Positions 44,781-53,660 of a stretch of DNA of 64,000 nt are shown here, in pieces (position 1 is the stretch's first letter; the number at the start of each line of letters is the position of its first letter). The notes below the pieces were generated by a model. It saw only the letters and a list, made by a program, of their open reading frames with translations, was not told where the DNA came from and did not search any database. Source of the stretch: Deltaproteobacteria bacterium HGW-Deltaproteobacteria-6 (lineage in GTDB: Bacteria; Desulfobacterota; Syntrophia; Syntrophales; Smithellaceae); contig PHAT01000005.1 in NCBI GenBank assembly GCA_002840435.1, forward strand, positions 610,460-674,459. The letters run 5' to 3'. The translations under genes and the position numbers were made by a program.

Positions 44781-45923
44781 ATGGCCAATACAAACACTTA
44801 TATTGAAAAACCGACGGTACTGGTTGTCGATGATACGCCGGACAACCTGACCCTGATGAGCGGGTTGCTCAAGGATAAGTATAAAGTCAAGATCGCCAAC
44901 AATGGTGAGCGGGCCCTGAAGGTTGTCATGACCGGTACGCCGCCGGACATCATTCTCCTGGATATCATGATGCCGGTCATGGACGGCTATGAGACCTGCC
45001 GGCATCTGAAAGAAAATCCGGAAACCAGAGATATTCCTGTTATCTTTCTAACCGCCAAAGTAGAAGTCGAGGACGAAATGAAGGGCTTTGAACTCGGGGC
45101 CGTGGATTACATCACCAAGCCGATCAGCCCGCCTATTGTTCTGGCCCGGGTGCACACCCACCTGCAGTTGAAAAGGGTTCGTGATTATTTGAAGGATCAG
45201 AATGAATTTCTGGAGGAGGAGGTGCAAAAACGTACCCAGGAGGTTGTTGCCGTCCAGGAGGTGACCATACTGGCGATGGCATCGCTTGCGGAAACCCGAG
45301 ACAACGATACGGGGAATCACATTCGCAGGACTCAGTTCTATATCCGGGCTCTGGCGGAAAAGCTTCGTCATCACGAACGTTTCCGTCATCTCCTCAATGA
45401 CGACAAAATCATTGACTTGCTGTTCAAATCAGCTCCATTGCATGACATCGGCAAAGTCGGCATTCCTGATAATATTCTCCTCAAGCCGGGACGTTTTACG
45501 CAGGAAGAATTCGAAATCATGAAAACACATTGCAAGCTGGGCCGCGATGCGATCATCGCTGCTGAACGACGACTGGGATTGGAGCTGCCTTTTCTTTCCC
45601 TGGCTAAGGAAATCGCGTATACCCATCAGGAAAAATGGGACGGCACCGGTTACCCTGAAGGTTTATCGGGAGATGACATACCGATATCCGGCCGTCTGAT
45701 GGCCATTGCGGACGTCTATGATGCCTTGATCTGCCGCCGCGTGTATAAAGAAGGTATGCCGCACGCCAAAGCTGTCGATATAATCGTTCAGAGTAAGGGA
45801 ACTCATTTTGATCCGGACATGGTGGATGCCTTTGTGGAAATTGCCGAAGAATTTATCGAGATAGCAAAGCGTTATGAAGACACAGATCATGATCTCGGAA
45901 TAGATGCAAAACGTCCGGCATGA
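44781..45923 (+). CDS. Receiver-HD-GYP response regulator (RpfG-like)
   Basis: 380 aa from ATG 44781, 6 nt after AAAGGAG; an ATG at 44754 is in frame but weaker. Receiver with phospho-Asp61 in IILLDIMMPVMDGYE, a short coiled coil (FLEEEVQKRTQEV), then HD-GYP: ETRDNDTGNHIRRTQFY, APLHDIGKVGIPDNILLKPG, YTHQEKWDGTGYPEGL, IADVYDALICRRVYK, GTHFDPDMVDAF. The signature is intact; one of the paired His reads Gln (THQEKW), a known variant. Likely hydrolyses c-di-GMP under control of the kinase at 41487. Confidence 0.92.
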   Translation: MANTNTYIEKPTVLVVDDTPDNLTLMSGLLKDKYKVKIANNGERALKVVMTGTPPDIILLDIMMPVMDGYETCRHLKENPETRDIPVIFLTAKVEVEDEMKGFELGAVDYITKPISPPIVLARVHTHLQLKRVRDYLKDQNEFLEEEVQKRTQEVVAVQEVTILAMASLAETRDNDTGNHIRRTQFYIRALAEKLRHHERFRHLLNDDKIIDLLFKSAPLHDIGKVGIPDNILLKPGRFTQEEFEIMKTHCKLGRDAIIAAERRLGLELPFLSLAKEIAYTHQEKWDGTGYPEGLSGDDIPISGRLMAIADVYDALICRRVYKEGMPHAKAVDIIVQSKGTHFDPDMVDAFVEIAEEFIEIAKRYEDTDHDLGIDAKRPA

Positions 45924-46254
45924 TTTCCAAAGAAGCCATTTTTCCCGGTTGTAGACGATTTTGAGTCCGTGCATAACATTGCGGCGAAACATTTAGGTTC
46001 TTTTGGAATTTCAAACGTTCTGAAAGCGGACAACAGGTATTGCTATACTTATTCAGGCAAGTTGCCCACCTTGGCGCAACAAGGCAAAATCGAAATGACG
46101 ACTGCACAGTAAAAATGAGACGGACATTATCGTTATGCTGCTGCGTACCTCTGTAATGGAGTGAGCCGGCTCATTATTGTAAAATGAAAGGAAATTAATT
46201 TTTTAACGTTTTCTTTCGCGCAATGTCAAAGATTGCGAATAGATGAGGATTAAA
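45924..46254 (+). other. Intergenic region before the third receiver gene
   Basis: 331 nt without a convincing gene. It contains a 12-bp palindrome at 46162-46173 and a weak hairpin (GTTGC-N10-GCAAC near 46050); an 84-codon antisense frame overlapping the upstream gene end looks spurious. Confidence 0.45.
46162..46173. promoter_or_regulatory. 12-bp palindrome TGAGCCGGCTCA
   Basis: A perfect dyad ~80 nt before the REC-PAS-kinase gene, next to TTATTGTAAAAT which could be a -10 region. Candidate binding site; the factor is unknown. Confidence 0.3.
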
Positions 46255-47850
46255 ATGGCGGAGACAATTGGCGAGATGGAGAAAACGACCGTTCTGATCG
46301 TTGATGATTCACCAGATGATCTTGCTCTGATCAGCGTGTTGCTCAAAGATCTGTATGAGGTTAAAATTGCCAATAGCGGCGGACAGGCTTTAAAAGTCGC
46401 CATGCGCGGTAAAACGCCCGACATCATTCTGCTTGACATCATGATGCCGGGCATGGATGGTTATGAGACCTGCCGCCTTTTAAAGGCAACTCCGGAAACG
46501 TTAAATATCCCGGTCATTTTTCTGACCGCTAAAACTGATATTGAGGATGAGATGAAGGGCTTCGAACTTGGCGCGGTGGATTACATCACCAAACCAATCA
46601 GCCCGCCTATTGTCCTGGCTCGCGTGAAAACCCATCTGCAGTTGAAGCGGGTGCAAGACTACCTGCAGGACAAAAGTGCCTTTTTGGAAGAAGAAGTGCA
46701 GCGGCGCACAAAGGTGATTGCGCGGACGGAAGGTGCACTGAAAGAGTCCGAAGCGCGCTACAGGCAGTTATTCGACACAAGCCCCGACGGCATAGTCCTC
46801 GTCGGGCCTGACGGGTGTATCCTGCAGGCAAACATCGCGCAGGGACAAATGTATCGTTATGACCCGCCAAGTGATCTGATTGGTGTCCATGCGACGCAGT
46901 TAGTCGCCCTGTCTTCCAGGGACTATTCCGTGCAAATCATGCGGCGCCGTCTGAACGGCGAGGATATTCAGCCTGTTGAGTATGAGCTGGTTCGGAAAGA
47001 CGGAACTACATTCTTCGGAGAGATTTCGGCGACGATCCTGCGGAAATCAGACGGCACGGTTTCAGGTTACATTTGCGTCACACACGATATAACAGACCGC
47101 AGACGGGCGAAAGAAGAGATTGAGGCACTCAATGCTGAACTCGAACAGCGCGTCCTCAAACGCACCGCTCAGTTGGAGGCAGTCAATAAAGAGCTGGAGT
47201 CTTTCAGTTATTCCGTTTCGCACGACCTGAGGGCCCCCCTGCGCGCAATCGACGGGTTCAGTGAGACGCTCCTGGAAGATTATGGACAGATGCTGGATGA
47301 TCAGGGGAGGGACTATTTGGATCGGGTACGCCGCGCCGCGCAGCATATGGGACGTCTGATTGAAGATCTGCTGAAGTTATCGAGAATAACAAGAATGGAA
47401 TTTCAAGGCGAAAAAGTCGATTTGAGCGCGCTGGTCAGGTCTGTTGCTGAGATGTGCCGTCAGAATAATCCCCGGCAGGTTGTTGATTTGCTTATTCAGG
47501 AAGGCGTCGTCGTGTGGGGAGACAGCAATCTGTTGCGGATTGCCATTACGAACCTGCTGGACAATGCCTGGAAGTTCACCAGTCATACTACCCATCCCCG
47601 GATCGAGTTCGGCGTAACCGTGAAAGACGGTAAGGCTGTTCATTATATCCAGGACAACGGTGCGGGTTTCGATATGGCTAATATCAATAAGCTCTTCGAT
47701 GCCTTTCAACGTTTCCACAGCGCCAATGAATTCCCGGGTACGGGCATTGGTCTGGCCACGGTGAAGCGAATTATGGATCTTCATGGCGGCCGGATATGGG
47801 CCGAAAGTGAGATACACAAGGGAGCCACGTTCTTCTTGACTTTGCCGTGA
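46255..47850 (+). CDS. Receiver-PAS-histidine kinase (phytochrome-kinase type)
   Basis: 531 aa from ATG 46255 with TGAGGA 5 nt upstream. Receiver with phospho-Asp61 (DIILLDIMMPGMDGYE) closely related to the receivers at 44277 and 44781, a coiled coil, PAS (YRQLFDTSPDGIVLVGPDGCILQAN), then HisKA with His323 in YSVSHDLRAPLRAIDGFSETLLEDY, N box ITNLLDNAWKFT, and ATPase motifs QDNGAGFDM and GTGIGLATVKRI. An input receiver makes this kinase a link in a relay, receiving phosphate from another kinase. The tight relation to the preceding two genes suggests one duplicated group. Confidence 0.92.
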   Translation: MAETIGEMEKTTVLIVDDSPDDLALISVLLKDLYEVKIANSGGQALKVAMRGKTPDIILLDIMMPGMDGYETCRLLKATPETLNIPVIFLTAKTDIEDEMKGFELGAVDYITKPISPPIVLARVKTHLQLKRVQDYLQDKSAFLEEEVQRRTKVIARTEGALKESEARYRQLFDTSPDGIVLVGPDGCILQANIAQGQMYRYDPPSDLIGVHATQLVALSSRDYSVQIMRRRLNGEDIQPVEYELVRKDGTTFFGEISATILRKSDGTVSGYICVTHDITDRRRAKEEIEALNAELEQRVLKRTAQLEAVNKELESFSYSVSHDLRAPLRAIDGFSETLLEDYGQMLDDQGRDYLDRVRRAAQHMGRLIEDLLKLSRITRMEFQGEKVDLSALVRSVAEMCRQNNPRQVVDLLIQEGVVVWGDSNLLRIAITNLLDNAWKFTSHTTHPRIEFGVTVKDGKAVHYIQDNGAGFDMANINKLFDAFQRFHSANEFPGTGIGLATVKRIMDLHGGRIWAESEIHKGATFFLTLP

Positions 47851-47900
47851 TAATGTTGTGGAGGGAAAACGCAAACCGCAATCAGTGACTATCTTGTAAA

Positions 47901-48875
47901 CTAAATTTTTCGCGACAAAATATATTCCGCGACGGCGTGAAGATGTTCTTTTTCAGGGCCGTCGGCAAAGACTTTTAATCCGTCTTTTGCTTCCCGGATG
48001 AACTGCTCCGCGCGCTGAAGCGAATAGTCAATGCCGCCGGATTTTTGTATTAAGGCGAATATGTCCCGTATGGCATCCGTGGAAAAAGCTTTCTTCTCAA
48101 TGGTTGTTTTAATCATGTCTTGTTCAGATTTGGTGCATTTTGTTATCGTGTATATGAGCGGCAGCGTCATTTTGCCCTCTTCCAGATCCTTGCCGATGGA
48201 TTTGCCGAAATCTTCTTCCTTGGCCATGTAGTCCAGCGTGTCGTCGGTGATCTGAAAGGCCATGCCGATTTTGTAGCCGTATTGCTCCAGGGCTTTGGCC
48301 TTTTCACCGGACGCGCCGCCCAGCACCGCTCCGCTTCCGCAGGCGGCGGAAATGAGCACGGCGGTTTTCTTCTCGACAATGCTCAGATATTCCGCTTCCG
48401 TAAGGCTGGTATCGCCGCATTTCATCAATTGAAAGACTTCGCCCTCGGACATGATATTGGTCATCTTCGACATGATCTGAACAATGGCAATATCGCCGAT
48501 TTCGGACAAAAGCTTGAAGGCCTTGGAATACAAGAAGTCGCCGACCAGGACGCTGGCCGCGTTTCCCCAGACATTGTTGGCGGAGGTTTTGCCCCGGCGG
48601 ATAACCGCCTCATCGATCACGTCATCATGCAGAAGGCTGGCGGTATGAATGAATTCAATGGAAGCCGCAAGCGGGAAACGGTGCTCTCCCGAATATCCGC
48701 AAAGTCCGGAGCTGATCAAATGCAACAGAGGACGGAAGCGTTTGCCGCCGCTGTCAATCAGGTGATGGGCGACTTCCGGGATCATTTTCACATCGGACGT
48801 GATATAGCGGTCGAGATGAAGCTCGATTTGGCGCATCTCATCAGCATAGGCGGCGAAGACATCGGATATTTGCAT
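47901..48875 (-). CDS. ispB: Trans-polyprenyl diphosphate synthase (octaprenyl/heptaprenyl type)
   Basis: 324 aa. Both aspartate-rich motifs are present: the first as LLHDDVIDEAVIRRGKTSANN, the second as QITDDTLDYMAKEEDFGKSIGKDL; the GGKRFRP motif stands near residue 40. The length and the small residues before the first motif (FIHTASLL) fit long-chain synthases that make the side chain of menaquinone. Chain length would have to be measured. It could also supply the YtpB-like enzyme at 4646-5713. Minus strand, alone; the following region to 49056 holds no clear gene. Confidence 0.9.
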   Translation of the reverse strand: MQISDVFAAYADEMRQIELHLDRYITSDVKMIPEVAHHLIDSGGKRFRPLLHLISSGLCGYSGEHRFPLAASIEFIHTASLLHDDVIDEAVIRRGKTSANNVWGNAASVLVGDFLYSKAFKLLSEIGDIAIVQIMSKMTNIMSEGEVFQLMKCGDTSLTEAEYLSIVEKKTAVLISAACGSGAVLGGASGEKAKALEQYGYKIGMAFQITDDTLDYMAKEEDFGKSIGKDLEEGKMTLPLIYTITKCTKSEQDMIKTTIEKKAFSTDAIRDIFALIQKSGGIDYSLQRAEQFIREAKDGLKVFADGPEKEHLHAVAEYILSRKI

Positions 48876-49056
48876 AACACTATTGACCCCGAAAATATTT
48901 GGACGAACTATATGGGAAACGGATAAGAATTGTCAAATAAGATTTATCACATTCCCCAATACCATAATCACCTGAAGGTGACTCGAGAACGCGAGGTCAA
49001 GCGCTACGGTTGTTGGCGTCGCGTAGAAGCACGCTTGGAAGACGCCGCGGTATCAT

Positions 49057-50427
49057 CTATGATTGGGAAATGGAATTAGATATGATTTCGCCGAAGAGGT
49101 CGTAATGATCCGCGGCGGTGATTTTGCATTTTACTATCCTGCCGATTTTGGCGCTGGCGTCTTTGATATAGGTGACGCCGTCGATTTCCGGAGCCTGCCT
49201 GCGGCAGCGTCCGACAAAAGCATAGCCTTCGCGGCCGCTTTTTTCTTCGATCAAAACCTCCTGTATCGATCCGATCAGCGAAGCATTAATGGCATGAGAA
49301 ATATCGGCCTGTTCGCTCATGATGATCTCCCGCCGGCGCTCTTTTTCTTTTTCCGAAATACGCGACGGCAGAGCTGCCGCGGCCGTGCCCTCTTCGCGCG
49401 AATAGGTAAAGACACCCAGATGATCAAAGCGGGTTTCGCGCACGAAGTCGAGCAGGCGTTCAAACCGCTTTTGCGTTTCTCCCGGGAAACCCGTGATGAT
49501 CGATGTGCGCAGCGCCACACCGGGGATGATGGATCGGGCATCGCTGATCATTTGCGAAATGCGGGCGGCGCCGGTCTTGCGGTTCATGGCGGCAAGGATC
49601 GCATCGTCAATATGCTGCACGGGCAGATCAAGATAACGGCAGATGGTTTTGTGATTGCTCATGGCGGTAAGCACTTCGGTTGTGATATGCGCCGGGTGGG
49701 CATAAAGCAGACGCAGCCAGCGAAGACCGGAAACCCCCGCCAGATCGGATAAAAGACCGGAAAGCTTCGGCCGCGTTTTTAAATCCCGGCCGTAAGCGGT
49801 TGTGTCCTGACCGATCAGGATGATTTCTTTAATCCCTCTGGCCACAAGGTTTTGCGCTTCCCGCAGAATATCGTCGGGCTGACGACTGCGGGCCTTACCG
49901 CGAATGGACGGAATCGCGCAGTAAGTGCAGCAGTTGGAACAGCCATCCGAAATTTTCAAATAGGCGGTGACCGATTTGGAGGACAAAACCCGTTCGTGCT
50001 GCGATGTCATCAGGAAATCCGGTTTGGAGCAAACGACGGTGCGGCGTGGCTTTGCTTCGCTTAAATTTTGTAAATGACCGGCGATGCGGCCGACTTCTCC
50101 CGTGCCGATAAATAAATCGACTTCGGGGATTTCGTTCTGCAAATCTTTCGCATAACGCTGGGCCAGGCAGCCGGCCACCACCAGCTTCAGGTTGCGCCCG
50201 CTTTTCTTTTTTTCTCCCGCCAGGGTCAGAATAATATCCAGCGCCTCTTCCTTGGCCGGCTGAATAAAGCCGCAGGTATTGACGATTACGACATCGGCAT
50301 CGTCGGGACTCTCCACAATCGTCATGCCGGATGATTGGGCCAGGCCGCCCATAACCTCCGAGTCCACCAGGTTTTTGGAGCAGCCTAAAGAAATAATATG
50401 CAGTCTTGACGGAGAAGTCTTTTTCAC
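49057..50427 (-). CDS. rimO: Ribosomal protein S12 methylthiotransferase
   Basis: 456 aa from a GTG start that overlaps the ftsK stop by 4 nt. The N-terminal UPF0004 domain binds a [4Fe-4S] cluster through three Cys (SLGCSKNLVDSE, VNTCGFI, VAGCLAQRY); the radical SAM cluster is CSNCCTYC (CxxxCxxC); the TRAM domain closes the protein. IISLGCSKNLVDSE and DGCSNCCTYCAIPSIRG distinguish RimO from MiaB. It methylthiolates Asp of ribosomal protein S12. It is the third gene of a plsC-ftsK-rimO operon. Confidence 0.95.
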   Translation of the reverse strand: MKKTSPSRLHIISLGCSKNLVDSEVMGGLAQSSGMTIVESPDDADVVIVNTCGFIQPAKEEALDIILTLAGEKKKSGRNLKLVVAGCLAQRYAKDLQNEIPEVDLFIGTGEVGRIAGHLQNLSEAKPRRTVVCSKPDFLMTSQHERVLSSKSVTAYLKISDGCSNCCTYCAIPSIRGKARSRQPDDILREAQNLVARGIKEIILIGQDTTAYGRDLKTRPKLSGLLSDLAGVSGLRWLRLLYAHPAHITTEVLTAMSNHKTICRYLDLPVQHIDDAILAAMNRKTGAARISQMISDARSIIPGVALRTSIITGFPGETQKRFERLLDFVRETRFDHLGVFTYSREEGTAAAALPSRISEKEKERRREIIMSEQADISHAINASLIGSIQEVLIEEKSGREGYAFVGRCRRQAPEIDGVTYIKDASAKIGRIVKCKITAADHYDLFGEIISNSISQS

Positions 50428-52667
50428 TGGGGCAGCTTTCTGATAAGGACTTTGCGGGGTTTCGCGCCGTCGGACGGGCCGACGATGCCTTCGCGCTCCA
50501 TTTGTTCAATCATGCGCGCGGCACGGTTATAGCCGATTTTCATATAGCGCTGGACCAGCGAGATGGAGGCCTGTCCGAGTTCGCCCACTAAAGCGACGGC
50601 TTCATCGTATTTTTCATCCAAGCCGTCTTCAGCCTCACGGGCCTGGGCGGACTCGAATTCAAATTTTTCAATTGATGCGTCGTAAGTCGGCTGGGCCTGC
50701 ATTTTGATGAAATCGACAATGCGCGATATCTCCGCGTCCGACAGGTACGCGCCGTGAATGCGGGTGAGTTTGGATGTGCCCGGCGGAATGAAGAGCATGT
50801 CTCCCGCGCCCAGCAACTGCTCCGCGCCCGGCTGGTCAATAATGGTGCGCGAATCAATTTTGGAGGAAACCTTGAAGGAAATCCGCGTGGGGAAGTTGGC
50901 TTTGATGAGCCCCGTGATGACGTCCACCGAGGGCCGCTGCGTGGCAAGAATCAGGTGAATACCCGCCGCCCGCGCCATCTGGGCGAGCCTCGTCAGCGAT
51001 TCTTCCACGTCCCGGGAGGCAACCATCATCAAGTCGGCCAGTTCATCAATGACCACGACAATATAAGGAAGTTTGACGTGCTGGAACGGCGGATTATGTT
51101 TAGCGGCGCCTTCCGCTTCATCGGCATCCGGCGCGGTTTCGGATTTGAGGTCTTTAACCGCCGCCTTGCTTTTGGGGCTGGTCAGAATGATTTCGTTATA
51201 GGCGTCGATGCTCTTCACGCCCATGGCGCTGATGACTTTATAGCGACGCTCCATTTCTTCAACGGTCCAGCGCAAAACCTGCGAGGCTTTTTTCGGGTCC
51301 ACCACCACGGGGTGCATCAGGTGGGGAATGCCTTCATAGGAGGACAGTTCCAGGCGTTTGGGATCGACCATCAGAAACTTGATGTCGTCCGGCTGCGCCT
51401 TGAAAAGAATGCTGCAAATCATGGCATTGAGCGCGACGCTTTTACCGGAGCCGGTGGTTCCGGCAATGAGCAGATGCGGCATTTTAGCCAGATCGGCAAT
51501 CACCGGCGTGCCGACAAAATCGACGCCCAGCGCGATGGGCAGACGCAGGGATGACTCGGTAAAGGCGTCGTTGTCCAGCACGTCTTTGAGGAAAACCGGA
51601 TCTCTTTTGAGGTTGGGGATTTCAATGCCGATGACGGATTTGCCGGGAATGGGCGCCAGAATCCGGATGCTGGGCGCCATCAGCGCCAGCGCCAGATCGT
51701 CGGCCAGATTGGTAATGCGGTTGATTTTCACGCCGGACGCCGGTTCCAGTTCATACATGGTAATCACCGGGCCGGGCATCACTTCCACGACACGCGCCTC
51801 GACGCCGAAATCCGCCAGCTTCTTTTCCAGGATGCGCGAGTTGGTAACCAGATGATCGCGCTTGACGCGTGTGTCTTTCTGGGGCGCTACTTCCAGCAGG
51901 GTGAAAGGCGGCAACTGAAATCTGCCGTCGGATTTGAGTTTCGAAAAATCAAAATGCGTCTGTTCGATTTTCTTCGGTTTTGATTTCTTCGGCGCTGGCT
52001 CCGTTTCTTCGATGATGGGCGGCGGGTTATTTTCCGTTTTCAGCCGGGAAAACAATCCGGCATAAAAAGATGTGACATGATCTTTGGTTGATTTCAACAG
52101 ACCATGGGTCCACTGAGAAAAACGTTCCGTTACCGACACGAGGGAGAACTCGATGATGAAAAACAGCGCGACAATAAAAATAACGATCAGAATAATGTAG
52201 GTGCCGGCCGGATTAAAATAGCCAAGCAGGAACTGAACGATACCGCTGCCGATCTCTCCGCCTGCTCCTACTCTGAGCTTTTCTCCATGAAGGGTAATAC
52301 CCCCTCTGATCAGGGTGCTGAAAAGACCGGCACAGGACAATGTAAAAAACAGAAAGCCGAAAACGCGCTGAGTGTCCATTGCAAAAGCCGGCCGCAGAAA
52401 ATACTGGAAGGCCATGGCCGAGAGGGCGATGGGCAGAAGGAAAGAGGCAAACCCCAGAAGAAAGATCATCCAACCTGCGGAATAGGAGCCGACGATGCCT
52501 GTGAGATTGTGTGTGGATTGGGCATCCCCGATGAATTTCATCGGAGACGGATCAGCAGGCGAGAATGAAAAAAGACACAAAAAGAGAAACAGCGACAGTC
52601 CGAGACAAATGACGCCTTTAATTTCCCTGATGCGTTTATGAGGATGATCCTTGGGATTTTCTTCCAT
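50424..52667 (-). CDS. ftsK: DNA translocase FtsK/SpoIIIE
   Basis: 747 aa. Four membrane helices in the first ~180 residues (GVICLGLSLFLFLCLFSF, and others), a short linker, then the alpha/beta motor domain with Walker A AGTTGSGKSVALNAM and Walker B VVVIDELADLMM, and a C-terminal winged-helix gamma domain (QASISLVQRYMKIGYNRAARMIEQMEREGIVG) that reads KOPS sites. It pumps chromosome dimers to the XerCD site at the septum. The linker is short compared with E. coli FtsK, as in SpoIIIE. It overlaps the upstream plsC stop by 1 nt. Confidence 0.95.
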   Translation of the reverse strand: MEENPKDHPHKRIREIKGVICLGLSLFLFLCLFSFSPADPSPMKFIGDAQSTHNLTGIVGSYSAGWMIFLLGFASFLLPIALSAMAFQYFLRPAFAMDTQRVFGFLFFTLSCAGLFSTLIRGGITLHGEKLRVGAGGEIGSGIVQFLLGYFNPAGTYIILIVIFIVALFFIIEFSLVSVTERFSQWTHGLLKSTKDHVTSFYAGLFSRLKTENNPPPIIEETEPAPKKSKPKKIEQTHFDFSKLKSDGRFQLPPFTLLEVAPQKDTRVKRDHLVTNSRILEKKLADFGVEARVVEVMPGPVITMYELEPASGVKINRITNLADDLALALMAPSIRILAPIPGKSVIGIEIPNLKRDPVFLKDVLDNDAFTESSLRLPIALGVDFVGTPVIADLAKMPHLLIAGTTGSGKSVALNAMICSILFKAQPDDIKFLMVDPKRLELSSYEGIPHLMHPVVVDPKKASQVLRWTVEEMERRYKVISAMGVKSIDAYNEIILTSPKSKAAVKDLKSETAPDADEAEGAAKHNPPFQHVKLPYIVVVIDELADLMMVASRDVEESLTRLAQMARAAGIHLILATQRPSVDVITGLIKANFPTRISFKVSSKIDSRTIIDQPGAEQLLGAGDMLFIPPGTSKLTRIHGAYLSDAEISRIVDFIKMQAQPTYDASIEKFEFESAQAREAEDGLDEKYDEAVALVGELGQASISLVQRYMKIGYNRAARMIEQMEREGIVGPSDGAKPRKVLIRKLPQ

Positions 52668-53428
52668 TAGAGCGCCATTTTCATTTCTGGCTGAACGTCT
52701 TTGATGTTTGCCGTGCCGTCATGTCGATAGGCGTTATAATTTTCAATAATGACCTGCCGGACATGGTTGATCAGCTCCTGCCGGTTTTCCAATGTGTAGT
52801 TTTTAACGTTAATCGGTTTGCCGATGACCAGTTTGATTCTGCCGGGTTTAATTTTGAGCGACCGCTTCGGCATGATGTCGCCGCTGCCGATGATGCTGAT
52901 CGGAACAATCGGCACACCGGATTGTATCGCCAGGTAAAAGGTTCCCTGCTTGAACGTTTTAATTTCGCCGTTGCGGCTGCGGGTACCTTCCGGAAACGTC
53001 ATGACGGATTTTCCCTGCCGGATGCGCAATGCCGCCAGGTCCAGGCTTTGCAGGGCTTTTTCGTGGTTTTGCCGGTCGATTTCAATATAGCCTGCGCTTT
53101 TCATGGCCTGGCCGAAGATGGGGATCGCGAATAATTCTTTTTTGGCAATCCAGCGAAACTGCCCCGGAACGTGCGCCAGCGTAATCAGAATATCAAAATC
53201 GCTTTGATGGTTGGCCATAAACACCTGGGGTTTGCCCCGCAGGATGTTTTCGCTGCCGATGACCTCGACTTTGGTGTTGCAGAGCATCAGCAGAATTCTG
53301 CCCCAGATATTGGCTACCTTATGAACATTATTTTCCGCGTTGTTAAAAAAAGAAAAGACAACGGACCAGAAGGAGAAAAATGCCGTAATCGCTATGCCTA
53401 ATGTGACTAAGAGTGCCGAACGAATCAT
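52667..53428 (-). CDS. plsC: 1-acyl-sn-glycerol-3-phosphate acyltransferase
   Basis: 253 aa. N-terminal membrane helix (LLVTLGIAITAFFSFWSVVFSFF), acyltransferase block I MANHQSDFDIL (HX4D), block III FPEGTRSRNGEIKTFKQGTFYLA, and block IV VPIVPISI. It converts lysophosphatidate to phosphatidate in the inner membrane. It heads the plsC-ftsK-rimO operon on the minus strand. Confidence 0.92.
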   Translation of the reverse strand: MIRSALLVTLGIAITAFFSFWSVVFSFFNNAENNVHKVANIWGRILLMLCNTKVEVIGSENILRGKPQVFMANHQSDFDILITLAHVPGQFRWIAKKELFAIPIFGQAMKSAGYIEIDRQNHEKALQSLDLAALRIRQGKSVMTFPEGTRSRNGEIKTFKQGTFYLAIQSGVPIVPISIIGSGDIMPKRSLKIKPGRIKLVIGKPINVKNYTLENRQELINHVRQVIIENYNAYRHDGTANIKDVQPEMKMAL

Positions 53429-53570
53429 CGCGTTCTTTCCTTGAGCAGGTTACTTGAGACTGATGCTATTTTTTACTTGATAACGCAGTTGAAGTCAACA
53501 GTGAAAAAGGATGACCGGTCGGACATTGGAATAATTTTCAGCTGTTTAATGGATTGCCGGCATCCATGCA

Positions 53571-53610
53571 AAAAAAGAGCCCTCACCGGTTCATCCGGAA
53601 GGGCTCTTTT
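53571..53610 (-). terminator. Intrinsic terminator downstream of the flavoprotein gene
   Basis: AAAAGAGCCCT / AGGGCTCTTTT forms an 11-bp stem with an inner CCGG/CCGG helix; both ends carry A or T runs, so it can work in either direction. It separates the minus-strand flavoprotein gene from the plsC operon. Confidence 0.88.
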
Positions 53611-53660
53611 GGTTTCAACGCATTCCCGATCTTTATCAGGCGATCAGGGATGGCAGGGTT

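Noticed and set aside
45853-46107. 84-codon minus-strand frame after the RpfG-like gene
   Set aside because: It overlaps the gene end, has no RBS and no recognisable domain.
48930-49079. A 49-codon plus-strand frame from TTG 48930 between the polyprenyl synthase and rimO genes
   Set aside because: It has a weak start, overlaps the end of rimO on the other strand and matches nothing I know. Not enough support for a gene.
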